Below are positions 19,130 through 28,595 of a stretch of 64,000 nt of DNA, piece by piece (the first letter of the stretch is position 1; each line of letters opens with the position of its first letter). Below the pieces are notes generated by a model, which made no database searches, was not told the origin of the DNA, and worked only from the letters and a program-made list of their open reading frames with translations. The DNA lies in contig JARLGU010000062.1 of the NCBI GenBank assembly GCA_031292625.1, positions 100,354-164,353 of the forward strand, written 5' to 3'. The position numbers and the translations under genes are program-made. This DNA comes from Capsulimonadaceae bacterium. Lineage in GTDB: Bacteria; Armatimonadota; Armatimonadia; Armatimonadales; Capsulimonadaceae.

Positions 19130-20182
19130 CTATCGTACCATTTCCCGCCGCTCGCGCACCAGACTAGCTGCATACAAGCCTGCTGCCGCGGCGGACTCGA
19201 AAAACAACGGGTCTTGCGAAGGTCCGCGCCCCATTGTCGTCACTGCGATGCCACTGGACGCCATGTGCGCTACGACCTCCGCCGCGCCGTCCATCTCTCG
19301 TAAATAATGCCGTTCGGCCAGGCCGGTAAAAGCCGTGCCCGTGGGGATTGGGACGGCGCACGGCGCAAGAGTTGCATCCAGGGCGGTCCGCGAATGGTGG
19401 CTGATTCCCTGGTGGCGCGGACGCCCATCCGCGCGGCTCATGCGAACCGCCGCAATGGGCGCGCCTCCGAGCGCCGAAGCCGTGTTGAGATGCGCCGCTT
19501 GCTCTAGGCCGCCGAAGCCGTACTTCGTGCCCGTTCCCGCATTTCCCGGTCCCTGGATGACAACGGCGACGTCGCATTGCAGGATGTAACGCGCAGCGAT
19601 CAGCGCCGACGCGACTGTTACCGTCTCATAATCCGCGCCAAACGCCTGTCCTGCCGTGATCGTCCACGCGAGCCACCCGGCGGCCTTCAGCGCACGTACG
19701 AGGCGGCTCAGGCCGATCGGAAGCGCGGCGGCGTCGCTCATGATGTAGGCGACGCGTGCGGCGGATTGCGCGAGGGCGGCGGTGATCGGCGCGAGCTGCG
19801 AGTGGATCTGGCCCACGATAACAGGGAAGCCGTCCAACGTTCGATCCCATACGTCTTTGTAGACCGGCTGTTCCTCTAAGGTCAGCACCGCGTGCTGTAC
19901 GGGGGTGTAGCGAGCCTTGATAATATGGCCGTCGAATGCCGGAGGCGCGGCGTCGGCGCCGAGGACCGCCATCACGAAATCATAGCCGCCCGTGCCCAGA
20001 CCGAGTGTCGCGGCGGTCCGGTTGAGCACAACGCGACTTTCTGGAACGACGCGGCCGGTTAGGTCGACAAAGTTCAACGCGGGACCGAACTCCGTCACGA
20101 TTTCCTGCAGCGAGCTGTCCAAGTCCTTGGCGCTGTTGACTGTTCCGGTTGCGCGGTGCAGCATTCCGCTCATTCGCGCCAC
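19130..20182 (-). CDS. DUF3866 family protein
   Basis: GRVVPESRVVLNRTAATLGLGTGGYDFVMAVLG and overall organisation as in DUF3866 proteins. Confidence 0.7.
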   Translation of the reverse strand: MARMSGMLHRATGTVNSAKDLDSSLQEIVTEFGPALNFVDLTGRVVPESRVVLNRTAATLGLGTGGYDFVMAVLGADAAPPAFDGHIIKARYTPVQHAVLTLEEQPVYKDVWDRTLDGFPVIVGQIHSQLAPITAALAQSAARVAYIMSDAAALPIGLSRLVRALKAAGWLAWTITAGQAFGADYETVTVASALIAARYILQCDVAVVIQGPGNAGTGTKYGFGGLEQAAHLNTASALGGAPIAAVRMSRADGRPRHQGISHHSRTALDATLAPCAVPIPTGTAFTGLAERHYLREMDGAAEVVAHMASSGIAVTTMGRGPSQDPLFFESAAAAGLYAASLVRERREMVR

Positions 20183-21312
20183 TCTGCCGCCGTACGGACA
20201 ATCGAGAGGGCAAGGCGAACGGCTTGCACCATGTCTGAAATCTCGACGAACTCACCGTGCGTGTGCACGTTCTGCATTCCGCAGCCGACGACGACCGTCG
20301 GAATGCCATGGCGGTTAAAGACGTTCGCGTCCGATCCGCCGCCGGTAACTCTCAAAAGGTAGTCGAGCCCAGCTTGTTCGGTTGCCTTCTCGGCGAGTTC
20401 AAGGACTGGACTGTCCATCGGAATTTCGTAGCCTTCGTAGTTGCGATCAATTTTATATTCGCACGTTCCGCCTAGCTCCGCGGCGGCCTGGTCGAACTGT
20501 TCGATCATATGCGTGCGTTGGACCTCCAGCTTTGCGGGGACGCGCGAGCGCGCTTCGCATTTAAGGTAGACCGCGGGAGTGATGATATTCGCGGCCGTTC
20601 CGCCGTGAATGATCCCGACGTTTGCCGTCGTGTCCGGATCGATCCGGCCAAGCTTCATGCGGGATATGGCGTTCGCCGCGATCCGGATCGCGGAGACTCC
20701 TTCCTCCGGCGCGGCGCCGGCGTGCGCGGCCTTTCCGCGGATCCAGACTTCAAACGTATCCTGTGTAGGCGCATGGTAGACGAACGCGCCTACCGGCGGC
20801 CCCGAATCGAACACAAAGCCATATTTCGCCTTAATTCTGGCGGGGTCCATCGCCGACGCGCCGAGAAGTCCGATCTCCTCGCAGATGCTCAGCAAAACTT
20901 GAATGTCGCCATGCGGCTCACCAGATTCGTTCAGCTCCGTAAGCGCCTCGAGAAGCGCTGCGACCCCGCATTTGTCGTCCGCTCCAAGTATTGTCTTGCC
21001 GTCGGTTTTGATGATGCCGTCTTCGATGACCGGCGCGATTCCCGGAGTTGCCTCGACCGTGTCGAGGTGAGCCGAGAAAAATATCGGCGGGGCGCTTGGA
21101 AGGTTGCCTTTCTTGAATGCGATCAGGTTTCCCGTATTACCGCCGCCGACTTTTTCGCCTGCGTCGTCGTATTCGCACTCGAAACCGATCGCCTCCAGGC
21201 AGCGCTGCGCGAGTTCGGCGGCTGCGCGTTCCGAACGCGGCGGAGTGTTTTGGCGAACAAGATCGAGGAAAAGGTCGACAAGGCGATCCTGGTTTACGGC
21301 GTCGGGCAGCAT
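20170..21312 (-). CDS. M20 family peptidase (PepT-like)
   Basis: FFSAHLDTVEATPGIAP, LGADDKCGVAALLEAL, ICEEIGLLGA, GGGSDANVFN. Confidence 0.9.
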   Translation of the reverse strand: MLPDAVNQDRLVDLFLDLVRQNTPPRSERAAAELAQRCLEAIGFECEYDDAGEKVGGGNTGNLIAFKKGNLPSAPPIFFSAHLDTVEATPGIAPVIEDGIIKTDGKTILGADDKCGVAALLEALTELNESGEPHGDIQVLLSICEEIGLLGASAMDPARIKAKYGFVFDSGPPVGAFVYHAPTQDTFEVWIRGKAAHAGAAPEEGVSAIRIAANAISRMKLGRIDPDTTANVGIIHGGTAANIITPAVYLKCEARSRVPAKLEVQRTHMIEQFDQAAAELGGTCEYKIDRNYEGYEIPMDSPVLELAEKATEQAGLDYLLRVTGGGSDANVFNRHGIPTVVVGCGMQNVHTHGEFVEISDMVQAVRLALSIVRTAAEWRE

Positions 21313-21530
21313 GGCTTTCTAGGCTCCTATCGGCAAGCGCGGATCTAGCGATGGAAATACAGTAGGTTGATTCGACCAACCAATCGGCATTTCCTGTCAG
21401 ATGCGGCATCGCGCGGAGGGCAATTCACGATTGTGGCAGTCGTCGCCGCAACTGCCGGGTCCCGCCAGGGAGGCGAGGCAGGAGCGTACCCGCAAGCGTG
21501 CGAAGATCATGCGAGCTGGCGACCGTCAGA

Positions 21531-22082
21531 TTAACGCCCCTGATCGAGTGAGACGAGCGAATAATCGGCTTGCGTCGGGCATGGCAGCTCCGCCGGAGGC
21601 AAAATTGCGCGCAGGAGTGAGATCTGTCCGGAATGGTAGGAATCGTGGTGGCTGATTGTGCTGATGATACGCCACGCCGGCCAATAGGCCCCCCAATTCG
21701 TCATGCGGGGACTCGTGAGATCTTGCTCGGTCAAATTGGCCCAGCTAGTCATCCAGTAGCGGTGCGCGTCATGCAGATGGTTTATATTGTCTTGCCAATT
21801 GGCGCCGAGTTCGCGAACGCGCGCAAACACATCGTCCCAGCCGAACTCGTTCTGGCGAAACGCCGCGCTGGCGTACATGATTTTGGATGTCGCAAGATGT
21901 TGGACGATTTCGAGGATTGAACCGCGCGTCGCCAAGTCGCCCGTGCCGCGCATCGATGGGATCGCCCACGCTTGCTTTTCGTCGATGCCTTCTAGCGCAT
22001 CGAGAAGATCGCCCCATGCTTGTTCGGCGTCGAGGGTCATAAAACGAACCTGCGAAGGCTCTAAATTGGTCGGAACCGGCAT
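21531..22082 (-). CDS. DinB family protein
   Basis: Four-helix pattern with metal-binding His: EIVQHLATSKIMYASAAF, ISHHDSYHSGQISLLRAI. Confidence 0.85.
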   Translation of the reverse strand: MPVPTNLEPSQVRFMTLDAEQAWGDLLDALEGIDEKQAWAIPSMRGTGDLATRGSILEIVQHLATSKIMYASAAFRQNEFGWDDVFARVRELGANWQDNINHLHDAHRYWMTSWANLTEQDLTSPRMTNWGAYWPAWRIISTISHHDSYHSGQISLLRAILPPAELPCPTQADYSLVSLDQGR

Positions 22083-22216
22083 AGCGACGATGCTCCATCT
22101 TGGCAGCCGTCTTCGGATGCCGGGAACTATTCTACCCGGTGATAGTGAGAGTTAAGCGCGAATCGTTCCGTGGAAATTGCCGGATTTACGGGTGAGGTTT
22201 TGCCCAGTCGCATCGA

Positions 22217-22675
22217 TTAGCCGTTCGTTTGCTGCTCACTTGCAAGAGCTGCCAGAAGGGCGTCGATGCCGGCTTGCGACACTTCCGTGTCTTGCTCGCC
22301 GGATCCCGAGCTGCAGCCAACGGCTCCGATCGTTTCGCCAGTTGGGAGCTTGATTGGGAGACCGCCTTTAACGATCATGAATTTGCCGGCGTTCGAGACA
22401 TTGATCCCGAATGCAGGTCCCCCTGCCTTGGCGGACTCGGCGTAATTGGCGGTCGGCAGGCGAGTGCCCGCGGCCGTATAGGCCTTGCCGATTGCGACAT
22501 CGATTGACGTGAGCTTTGCGCCGTCCATGCGATGGAATGCCAGCAGGTGCATGGCATCGTCAACAATGGCGATGTCCATGTCGACGCCGATACCGGCTGC
22601 TTTCGCCTCGGCGGCGGCGAGGATAATTCGCGCGCCGTCGAGGGTGAGTTTGGTTGTAGGGCGGGTGAGCGCCAT
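22217..22675 (-). CDS. GlcG/HbpS heme-binding-like protein
   Basis: LTLDGARIILAAAEAKAAGIGVDMDIAIVDDAMHLLAFHRMDGAKLTSIDVAIGKAYTAAG; start set at MALTRP. Confidence 0.85.
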   Translation of the reverse strand: MALTRPTTKLTLDGARIILAAAEAKAAGIGVDMDIAIVDDAMHLLAFHRMDGAKLTSIDVAIGKAYTAAGTRLPTANYAESAKAGGPAFGINVSNAGKFMIVKGGLPIKLPTGETIGAVGCSSGSGEQDTEVSQAGIDALLAALASEQQTNG

Positions 22676-22686
22676 ACGTGCCGCCT

Positions 22687-23742
22687 TTACTTGTCGGCCC
22701 GGCGAACCGGGTCCACGATAACGCCGTCGAAGACGGCTGCATTGGACTTGACGTGGCAATCGTTGCCGACGACGCAACGTTCAAGCTGCGTGCCGCGCAT
22801 TACGACGGCGCCGTCCCATAGGATCGTTTCCTTGAGGCTTGCGCCGATTTCGACCACGCAGTTGTTGCCGATGACCGTATTCTCCTGAATGGAGACTCCC
22901 GCTTCGATCTTGACATTGTTGCCGATCGCTACCGGGTAGCCAATATCGGCGGTCGGGTCGATCTCGACGTCTTCGCCCATCCAGACGTACTTCCGCTGCT
23001 CCTTCATTGGAAAGTGAAGTGTTACCCGCTCGGCGAGCGCATCCACATGCGTCTGACGGTAGACTTTAAGATTGCCGACATCGCGCCAGTATGACGAAGT
23101 CAGATGACCGAATATGGGCTTTTTCTGTTCGAGGAGGCGAGGGAACAAGTTGTGGCCGAAGCCGTAGAATGTCCCTTTGGGAATGAAGTCGAAGATTGAT
23201 TGATCGAAAACGTAGACGCCGGTATTGGCGGTGTTCGAGAAGATAACCTCGCCTTTGGGCTTTTCCAGGAAGCGCGTGATTCGCCCGTTTTCGTTCATGA
23301 GAACGATGCCGTATTCGGAGGGGTCGTCCACCAGGGAGAGCCCGATGGTCGCGACTGCCTTCTTTTCAACATGCGACTTGAGGATCTTGGAGAAATCCTT
23401 ATCGCTGATATCGTCGCCGCCCACCACGAGAAACGGATCGCCGTTGCCCTCGGTGAAGAATTTCTCGCATCGTTTCACGGATCCGGCGTCGCCCCATAGG
23501 GTGTCTTCGCGCGAGTAGTGAAGCTTGACGCCAAACTTGCTGCCATTTCCGAGATGCGCTTCGATTACATCTCCAAGGTAGTAAAGATTGATCATGATCT
23601 CGTCGAAATTGTGGCGGCGAAGCTGATCGATAATGTGTTCGATCACGGGGCGATTGACGATCGGGACCATCGGCTTCGGGATATTGCGCGTCAACGGATC
23701 AAGGCGCGAACCAACGCCCGCTGCCAGAATCATTGCCTTCAT
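22687..23742 (-). CDS. NDP-sugar pyrophosphorylase (nucleotidyltransferase + left-handed beta helix)
   Basis: MKAMILAAGVGSRLDPLTRNIPKPMVPIVNRP; hexapeptide-like C-terminus. Confidence 0.92.
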   Translation of the reverse strand: MKAMILAAGVGSRLDPLTRNIPKPMVPIVNRPVIEHIIDQLRRHNFDEIMINLYYLGDVIEAHLGNGSKFGVKLHYSREDTLWGDAGSVKRCEKFFTEGNGDPFLVVGGDDISDKDFSKILKSHVEKKAVATIGLSLVDDPSEYGIVLMNENGRITRFLEKPKGEVIFSNTANTGVYVFDQSIFDFIPKGTFYGFGHNLFPRLLEQKKPIFGHLTSSYWRDVGNLKVYRQTHVDALAERVTLHFPMKEQRKYVWMGEDVEIDPTADIGYPVAIGNNVKIEAGVSIQENTVIGNNCVVEIGASLKETILWDGAVVMRGTQLERCVVGNDCHVKSNAAVFDGVIVDPVRRADK

Positions 23743-24053
23743 GCGTGTGTGCGTCTCCTTTGAACTTGATGCAAGGAAATCACGTACCGAGACAGACCCA
23801 GCACACCGGCCGCAACCGCTTTAGATGCGCGCGGACGGAGCGAAAGGGCAATCCCGGAAGAATCATACCCAATAAAGACCGGGGATTGTGTTTGACTTTC
23901 GCGAGCAATGCCATCGTGGGGCGTTTTGAAGAGTTTAGAACGACTAAACTTAAAGTCAGAGGGAAGCTGGCCGAGACGGTGTTTGCGATTGTTTCGGATA
24001 GCATGCGATGAGGAATAGTATTAGAAATTGATAATTTTATTCGTTACTTAGAG

Positions 24054-24062
24054 TGCTATAAT
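24054..24062 (+). promoter_or_regulatory. Extended -10 promoter element TGCTATAAT
   Basis: TGn-TATAAT in the AT-rich region ~200 nt upstream of the FecR-TPR-barrel gene. Confidence 0.35.
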
Positions 24063-24259
24063 GATTGCCTTCGTGCAAAAATTGCTCAGTGCTCGTGAAA
24101 TTCCGTCTATTGTCCCTGTTTTTACGTCGTCATGCTCAGAAAAATTCATTAAACAATGAGACAATTAAGTGCACGAAGCGTAAGTGCCTGATATACTGTA
24201 ACAGCATGCCTCATTGCTTGGGATGTTCCAGCCTCTGATAACGATGGAGCCCGCGTTTC

Positions 24260-27200
24260 ATGATGATGACTAATTCGACTTCGTCTTACTTCTTGCTCGT
24301 TCGTATTGTCGTTCTCCTTTTCGTCTCATTATCGATCGTATGTACGGTGTCTACCGATGCCGGCGCGGCAGGTTCCTTCCTCGCCACGGTCGTCGCGCGA
24401 ACGGGCGAGCTAGACGTCACGCATGCGGATACGGGGCAATCTTCGCCGGAGGCCGAGCATGCACTGCTTTACGCGAACGATATTGTCTCCACCGGGGCAA
24501 CCGGCCGCGCAAATCTATTGTTTGCGGACGGCACCCAGTTGTTTTTGAACAAACAAACAAGCGTCTCGATTGTTCCTTCCGAGGCAACCCCCAAACTGCG
24601 CCGGGTTCTTTTTCAACTGGTGCGAGGCGAGGTCTTCGTTCGTCTGCGGCCCAATAATATCATTGCTACCCGCGCCGCCATGGTCGCCGTTCGAGGCACT
24701 GAGCTTGCGTTGGCGGTCGGCAGCGACGACAGCACGGTCGTGACGGTTACGACTGGATCGGTCGACTTCTTCAACGAACACGGCTCCGTGCGGGTAGATG
24801 CAGGGCAGCAGAGCACAGCGAGCGTAGGGTCGGCGCCGCGAAAGCCCGTCACGGTGCAGGCAGGCAATTTGCTTTTTGAATGGACGCTTGATGTGTCTCA
24901 GGCGCGCATCGAGCGAGAACACGTTTATGTTACGGCGGATCCGGCGCTTCTGGCAGAACAATTGAAGGTGCGCGCGGCTGCGGCAAACGCCGGGCATCCA
25001 ACGGGGGGCGCCTTTCTGGATTATGGGGATGTGTTGAGCGACGCTCATCGCTATCAGGATGCTTTCGAGGCCTACAAGAATGCAGTAAATGATGCCTCTA
25101 CAAGCACGCAAGCTAATATACGTTTGGGCTTCACCCTTCTTCGCCTCGATCGCCTCCACGATGCTCAGGATGCGTTTACGCGCGCCATGCCTGCTTCGCC
25201 GGCGCGACTCGGTCTTGCGTGGACCGCTCTTAGAGAAAATCGGTATTCCGATGCGGTCTTGTTCGCTCGCGGCGCGGATGGCAGCGTAAGCAACGATCTC
25301 GAAGCAACGCTCGTGACGGGAATCGCGCTCACGCGCCAGTTCGATACGCGTGCAAGCGGCAGGAAAATTCTGGCCGGCGCGACTCTTCTGTCGGATCCTT
25401 CGCTCGGGCATGAAGCGCTTTCTTGGCTTGCGCTTGCGGAATCGGCCGATGGGGATTTTGGCTTGGCTTTCACACACGCCCGCGCTGCCGTGGCTCGGGC
25501 GCCAAGGTCGCCTTTGGCACATGGGACGCTGGCGATCGTTTCCCTGTGCGCGGGAGATACGGATGCGGCTTATCACGAGGCTAAGGTCGCGAGCGCCCTC
25601 GATCCTGACGATGTGCTGAGCCAGGTCATCGAGAGCTACGGTTTGCTGATGGCTAATCAGCCGGACCGTGCGGCGCGCGTCGCGGCAAAGGCGGCGGCGT
25701 TGGAACCCGAGTTGCCCGAAGCCGAATATATTCTCGGTTTGGCGGATGTCGCTCGAAACGATTATCACCACGCGGAACGCGAATTTTCCGCGACCCTCGA
25801 CTTGGCGCCATCCTTTACGCCCGCGGCCGCGGCCCTTGCGAAACTCCGCGCGAGACGGGGGAATGTGGGCGGCGGCAAGAGTTTGCTGCAGACCATGATC
25901 GGCAAGCACCCTGACTCCGCGGATCTGCACGAGGCTCTCGCCGAGATGCTGTACGATTCTCACCAGTACGCTTCGTCCGAGAAACAGTACCGGATAGCCG
26001 CGCGCTTGGAGCCGGATAGCGCCTTAGCACATGCGGGACTCGCACGCGTTCTTATTGATCGTAAGGATCTCGCCGAAGCGATCAAGGAAGCTCGTAAGGC
26101 CGTAGACCTTGCGCCCTCAGTCGCTCAGTATCATGCCATCCTCGGTCTCGCTTACCAGTACGGCTTTGGCACGGAAGGAGCGGCGGACCAGCAAGCAACC
26201 CGCGAGTTTCGCGACGCGCTGGCGCTCGATTCTCGCAATAGTCTGGCGCGCGCCGAGCTCGCGCTGCTTTCGCTCGGAAGTTCGTCGGAAGACAACGGTT
26301 TACAAGGTACCTCCGCTGTGAACCTTTCGGACATTGCGCAGGGAAGCGCGATCTTCGCTGAGGAGCAACGTCAGCGGAATGCCGCGACGTCGCTCGCAAA
26401 CATCACGCAGGCAATTTTGTACGATCCCTCCGTGGCGCGGCAGTTGACGCCTGGCGGTCAAAGCACCGAGGTTTCAGCAGAGACGGGCAAAACGCATGAC
26501 GAGGTGTTCGCCCAGCAGAGCGTCAGCTTCCTGAACGGGGCGGGAAACGCCTTCGCCCAATATAAGAACGACCTGGATAAAGAGAGTGGAACGGATGGCC
26601 GGATAGAAACCGGCGTGGGGTATGTCGCCATACAACCATCCAAGGACCTGACCGTGCTTGGCTCCATGATCCGCCAGATTAACGACCAGTCCTTCCCGTT
26701 TCAGGCGATGATCGGCGCACCGACGACCCAGCTATCGACCGGCGACTTGGCGAACGTCGCGGTCGGACAGAGGCTTGGCGATAACGTCTCCGCGTGGGTT
26801 GGACTGAGCGGCCTGTTCACGCAAGATTCGTACGCAAATCCGAATGGCGGCATTGTTTGGGAAGTGTCTAACTCACGGAGCGTCGTTCCCGAGGTGCGCA
26901 TCGACATCAATCCGAATCTCAACGCCAAGCATTCTCCGCGCTTCTCGTTTGGCATCGCATCGGGACCGCAGACGGTGCACACAGCCTCGCTTGAGGCGAG
27001 CTTCGATCCGTTTTTCCCGTCAACCCCGTATCAAGTCGGTACGACCCAGGCTGTACAAAACGTTTATGCCAACGCATCATGGAACGTCGACTCAAGGTTG
27101 TTCTTCGCAGGCCAAATTCGCTCGCAGCGAACGACGCAGCAGGATATTACGCCGCAGACGCACGTTGATGTCCTTCTCCCTTCCGCCCAAGTCAGCTACC

Positions 27201-27949
27201 GCGCGCAACGCGATTTGCTCCTTCGCGTGATCGCTGGACGAGACGCGCTGAGTACGACGCTGGCCACGCTTATGCCTAACGATTCCCTGGTAGCAATGGA
27301 GCAAGACGTCTTGCCGATCGGCAACGCGGATCAGACGGAGTCCCTTGAGTTCGATGTCGAGCGTTACTTCCGCGCGGCGACCGTGAAAGTCTTCGGATTC
27401 GAGACGTACTCCCGCGATCTTCTCTATGGATCGCAGGCGCCAATGTCCGCGTACTCGACCGTTAACATGGCGGATCGGGTGACGCGTTCAGGCGGAGGGA
27501 TCAGAATTGACGCGCCTGTCGCCCGTTCGCTCTTTGCGAGCGGCTACTTTGTGTCGTCGACGACTGACAGCGTTTGGGGGCAGGATCCTCTGATTATGGC
27601 AACGGCGACTCACTCGTATGGATATGGAACGCTGCCATATTCCCCGCACTACAATGCGTCGTTCGGTCTGAGCTATGTTGATCGTGCTACAAGGGTGAGC
27701 TGCGCGGTGAGGTACCAGGGAGGCCTTAATATTGAAGCCGTTACCGTGGATGAATTTGGGGACCAGTTCTATACGACGCAGTCGTTTTCGTCTCAGACTT
27801 ACATCGATGCCTCGGTGCGTCGAAAGCTTCTCGAAAACCTGGACCTGTATTTCCAGGGGAAGAATCTCATGAACGCCCCTGAGCTGCAGTTTAGTACATT
27901 GCAAGTTCCAGGGAGAGTATTTGAAACCGGCGCAACTCTTCGTTTCTGA
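24260..27949 (+). CDS. Secreted FecR-domain / TPR-array / outer-membrane beta-barrel fusion protein
   Basis: Signal peptide; FecR-like LYANDIVSTGATGRANLLFADGTQLFLNKQTSV...VRGTELAL; repeated TPRs (aa ~250-680); TonB-receptor-like end LDLYFQGKNLMNAPELQFSTLQVPGRVFETGATLRF with terminal Phe. Confidence 0.75.
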   Translation: MMMTNSTSSYFLLVRIVVLLFVSLSIVCTVSTDAGAAGSFLATVVARTGELDVTHADTGQSSPEAEHALLYANDIVSTGATGRANLLFADGTQLFLNKQTSVSIVPSEATPKLRRVLFQLVRGEVFVRLRPNNIIATRAAMVAVRGTELALAVGSDDSTVVTVTTGSVDFFNEHGSVRVDAGQQSTASVGSAPRKPVTVQAGNLLFEWTLDVSQARIEREHVYVTADPALLAEQLKVRAAAANAGHPTGGAFLDYGDVLSDAHRYQDAFEAYKNAVNDASTSTQANIRLGFTLLRLDRLHDAQDAFTRAMPASPARLGLAWTALRENRYSDAVLFARGADGSVSNDLEATLVTGIALTRQFDTRASGRKILAGATLLSDPSLGHEALSWLALAESADGDFGLAFTHARAAVARAPRSPLAHGTLAIVSLCAGDTDAAYHEAKVASALDPDDVLSQVIESYGLLMANQPDRAARVAAKAAALEPELPEAEYILGLADVARNDYHHAEREFSATLDLAPSFTPAAAALAKLRARRGNVGGGKSLLQTMIGKHPDSADLHEALAEMLYDSHQYASSEKQYRIAARLEPDSALAHAGLARVLIDRKDLAEAIKEARKAVDLAPSVAQYHAILGLAYQYGFGTEGAADQQATREFRDALALDSRNSLARAELALLSLGSSSEDNGLQGTSAVNLSDIAQGSAIFAEEQRQRNAATSLANITQAILYDPSVARQLTPGGQSTEVSAETGKTHDEVFAQQSVSFLNGAGNAFAQYKNDLDKESGTDGRIETGVGYVAIQPSKDLTVLGSMIRQINDQSFPFQAMIGAPTTQLSTGDLANVAVGQRLGDNVSAWVGLSGLFTQDSYANPNGGIVWEVSNSRSVVPEVRIDINPNLNAKHSPRFSFGIASGPQTVHTASLEASFDPFFPSTPYQVGTTQAVQNVYANASWNVDSRLFFAGQIRSQRTTQQDITPQTHVDVLLPSAQVSYRAQRDLLLRVIAGRDALSTTLATLMPNDSLVAMEQDVLPIGNADQTESLEFDVERYFRAATVKVFGFETYSRDLLYGSQAPMSAYSTVNMADRVTRSGGGIRIDAPVARSLFASGYFVSSTTDSVWGQDPLIMATATHSYGYGTLPYSPHYNASFGLSYVDRATRVSCAVRYQGGLNIEAVTVDEFGDQFYTTQSFSSQTYIDASVRRKLLENLDLYFQGKNLMNAPELQFSTLQVPGRVFETGATLRF

Positions 27950-27959
27950 GTTGCGCCGG
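27927..27959. terminator. Hairpin CCGGCGCAACTC / GAGTTGCGCCGG overlapping the stop codon
   Basis: Perfect 12-bp arms, 9-nt loop; TGA at 27947-27949 lies at the loop/arm boundary. Confidence 0.55.
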
Positions 27960-27975
27960 CAAGCTCCCCGAGCCT

Positions 27976-28422
27976 TTACGCCGAAGGATTGGGGACCCAG
28001 CAGACTGCATTGCTGGATTTGTTCCAAGCGCTGCCGAGGCTAGCGAATGCCGTGGGGCTCGCGGTGAACAGATAGACGCCGTCCGAGGTGTTCTCGGCTA
28101 TGTGCAACGCTCCCCAGCCGCTCGGCATGCTGGCGGTGGCGGGAAGAACATAGCCGGCCGTTCCTCTGTTCGTCCATCCTTTCGAGACAAGGGTCGTAAT
28201 GACCGAGGCCGTTGTCGTGTAATAGTTGCTTCCCGTGCTCGGATTGCTTGCACGATAGAGGGCGACAAGTCCGGTGTAGTCGGTGGAGGCGGAGTAGATG
28301 TTGCTCGTGGGGGAGTACCAGTAGCTATACCCCTCGGTCAACAGGGTCGACGCTTCGGAAGAGTCGGCGGTGAGAATGTAGTCGGTGCTGTTTGTCAGCG
28401 AATAGAAAGACTCGAGTGACAT
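27976..28422 (-). CDS. Small DUF5648-like/beta-trefoil-like protein
   Basis: Repeated FYSLT...,YRASNPSTGSNYYTTTASVITTLVSKGWTNRGTAGYVLP, YLFTASPTAFASLGSAW pattern. Confidence 0.5.
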   Translation of the reverse strand: MSLESFYSLTNSTDYILTADSSEASTLLTEGYSYWYSPTSNIYSASTDYTGLVALYRASNPSTGSNYYTTTASVITTLVSKGWTNRGTAGYVLPATASMPSGWGALHIAENTSDGVYLFTASPTAFASLGSAWNKSSNAVCWVPNPSA

Positions 28423-28595
28423 TCGTCAATCTCCTTTTGAACGCACAATAAACAAACGTCTGCTTGTGTGGTTCACTCTTGTTATGCCTTAGCTTTATCC
28501 AGAGTAAACAATCGCCTTGGTTCTTTTGCTCGCTGCGCGGCGAGCTGCACTTATGCCGAATGTGGCTTGGCGTGTACGCGCCAGCCTGAAGCTAT

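Noticed and set aside
24515-25963. 482-aa minus-strand ORF inside the FecR-TPR gene
   Set aside because: Arg-rich low-plausibility translation overlapping a well-supported gene; typical of high-GC shadow ORFs.
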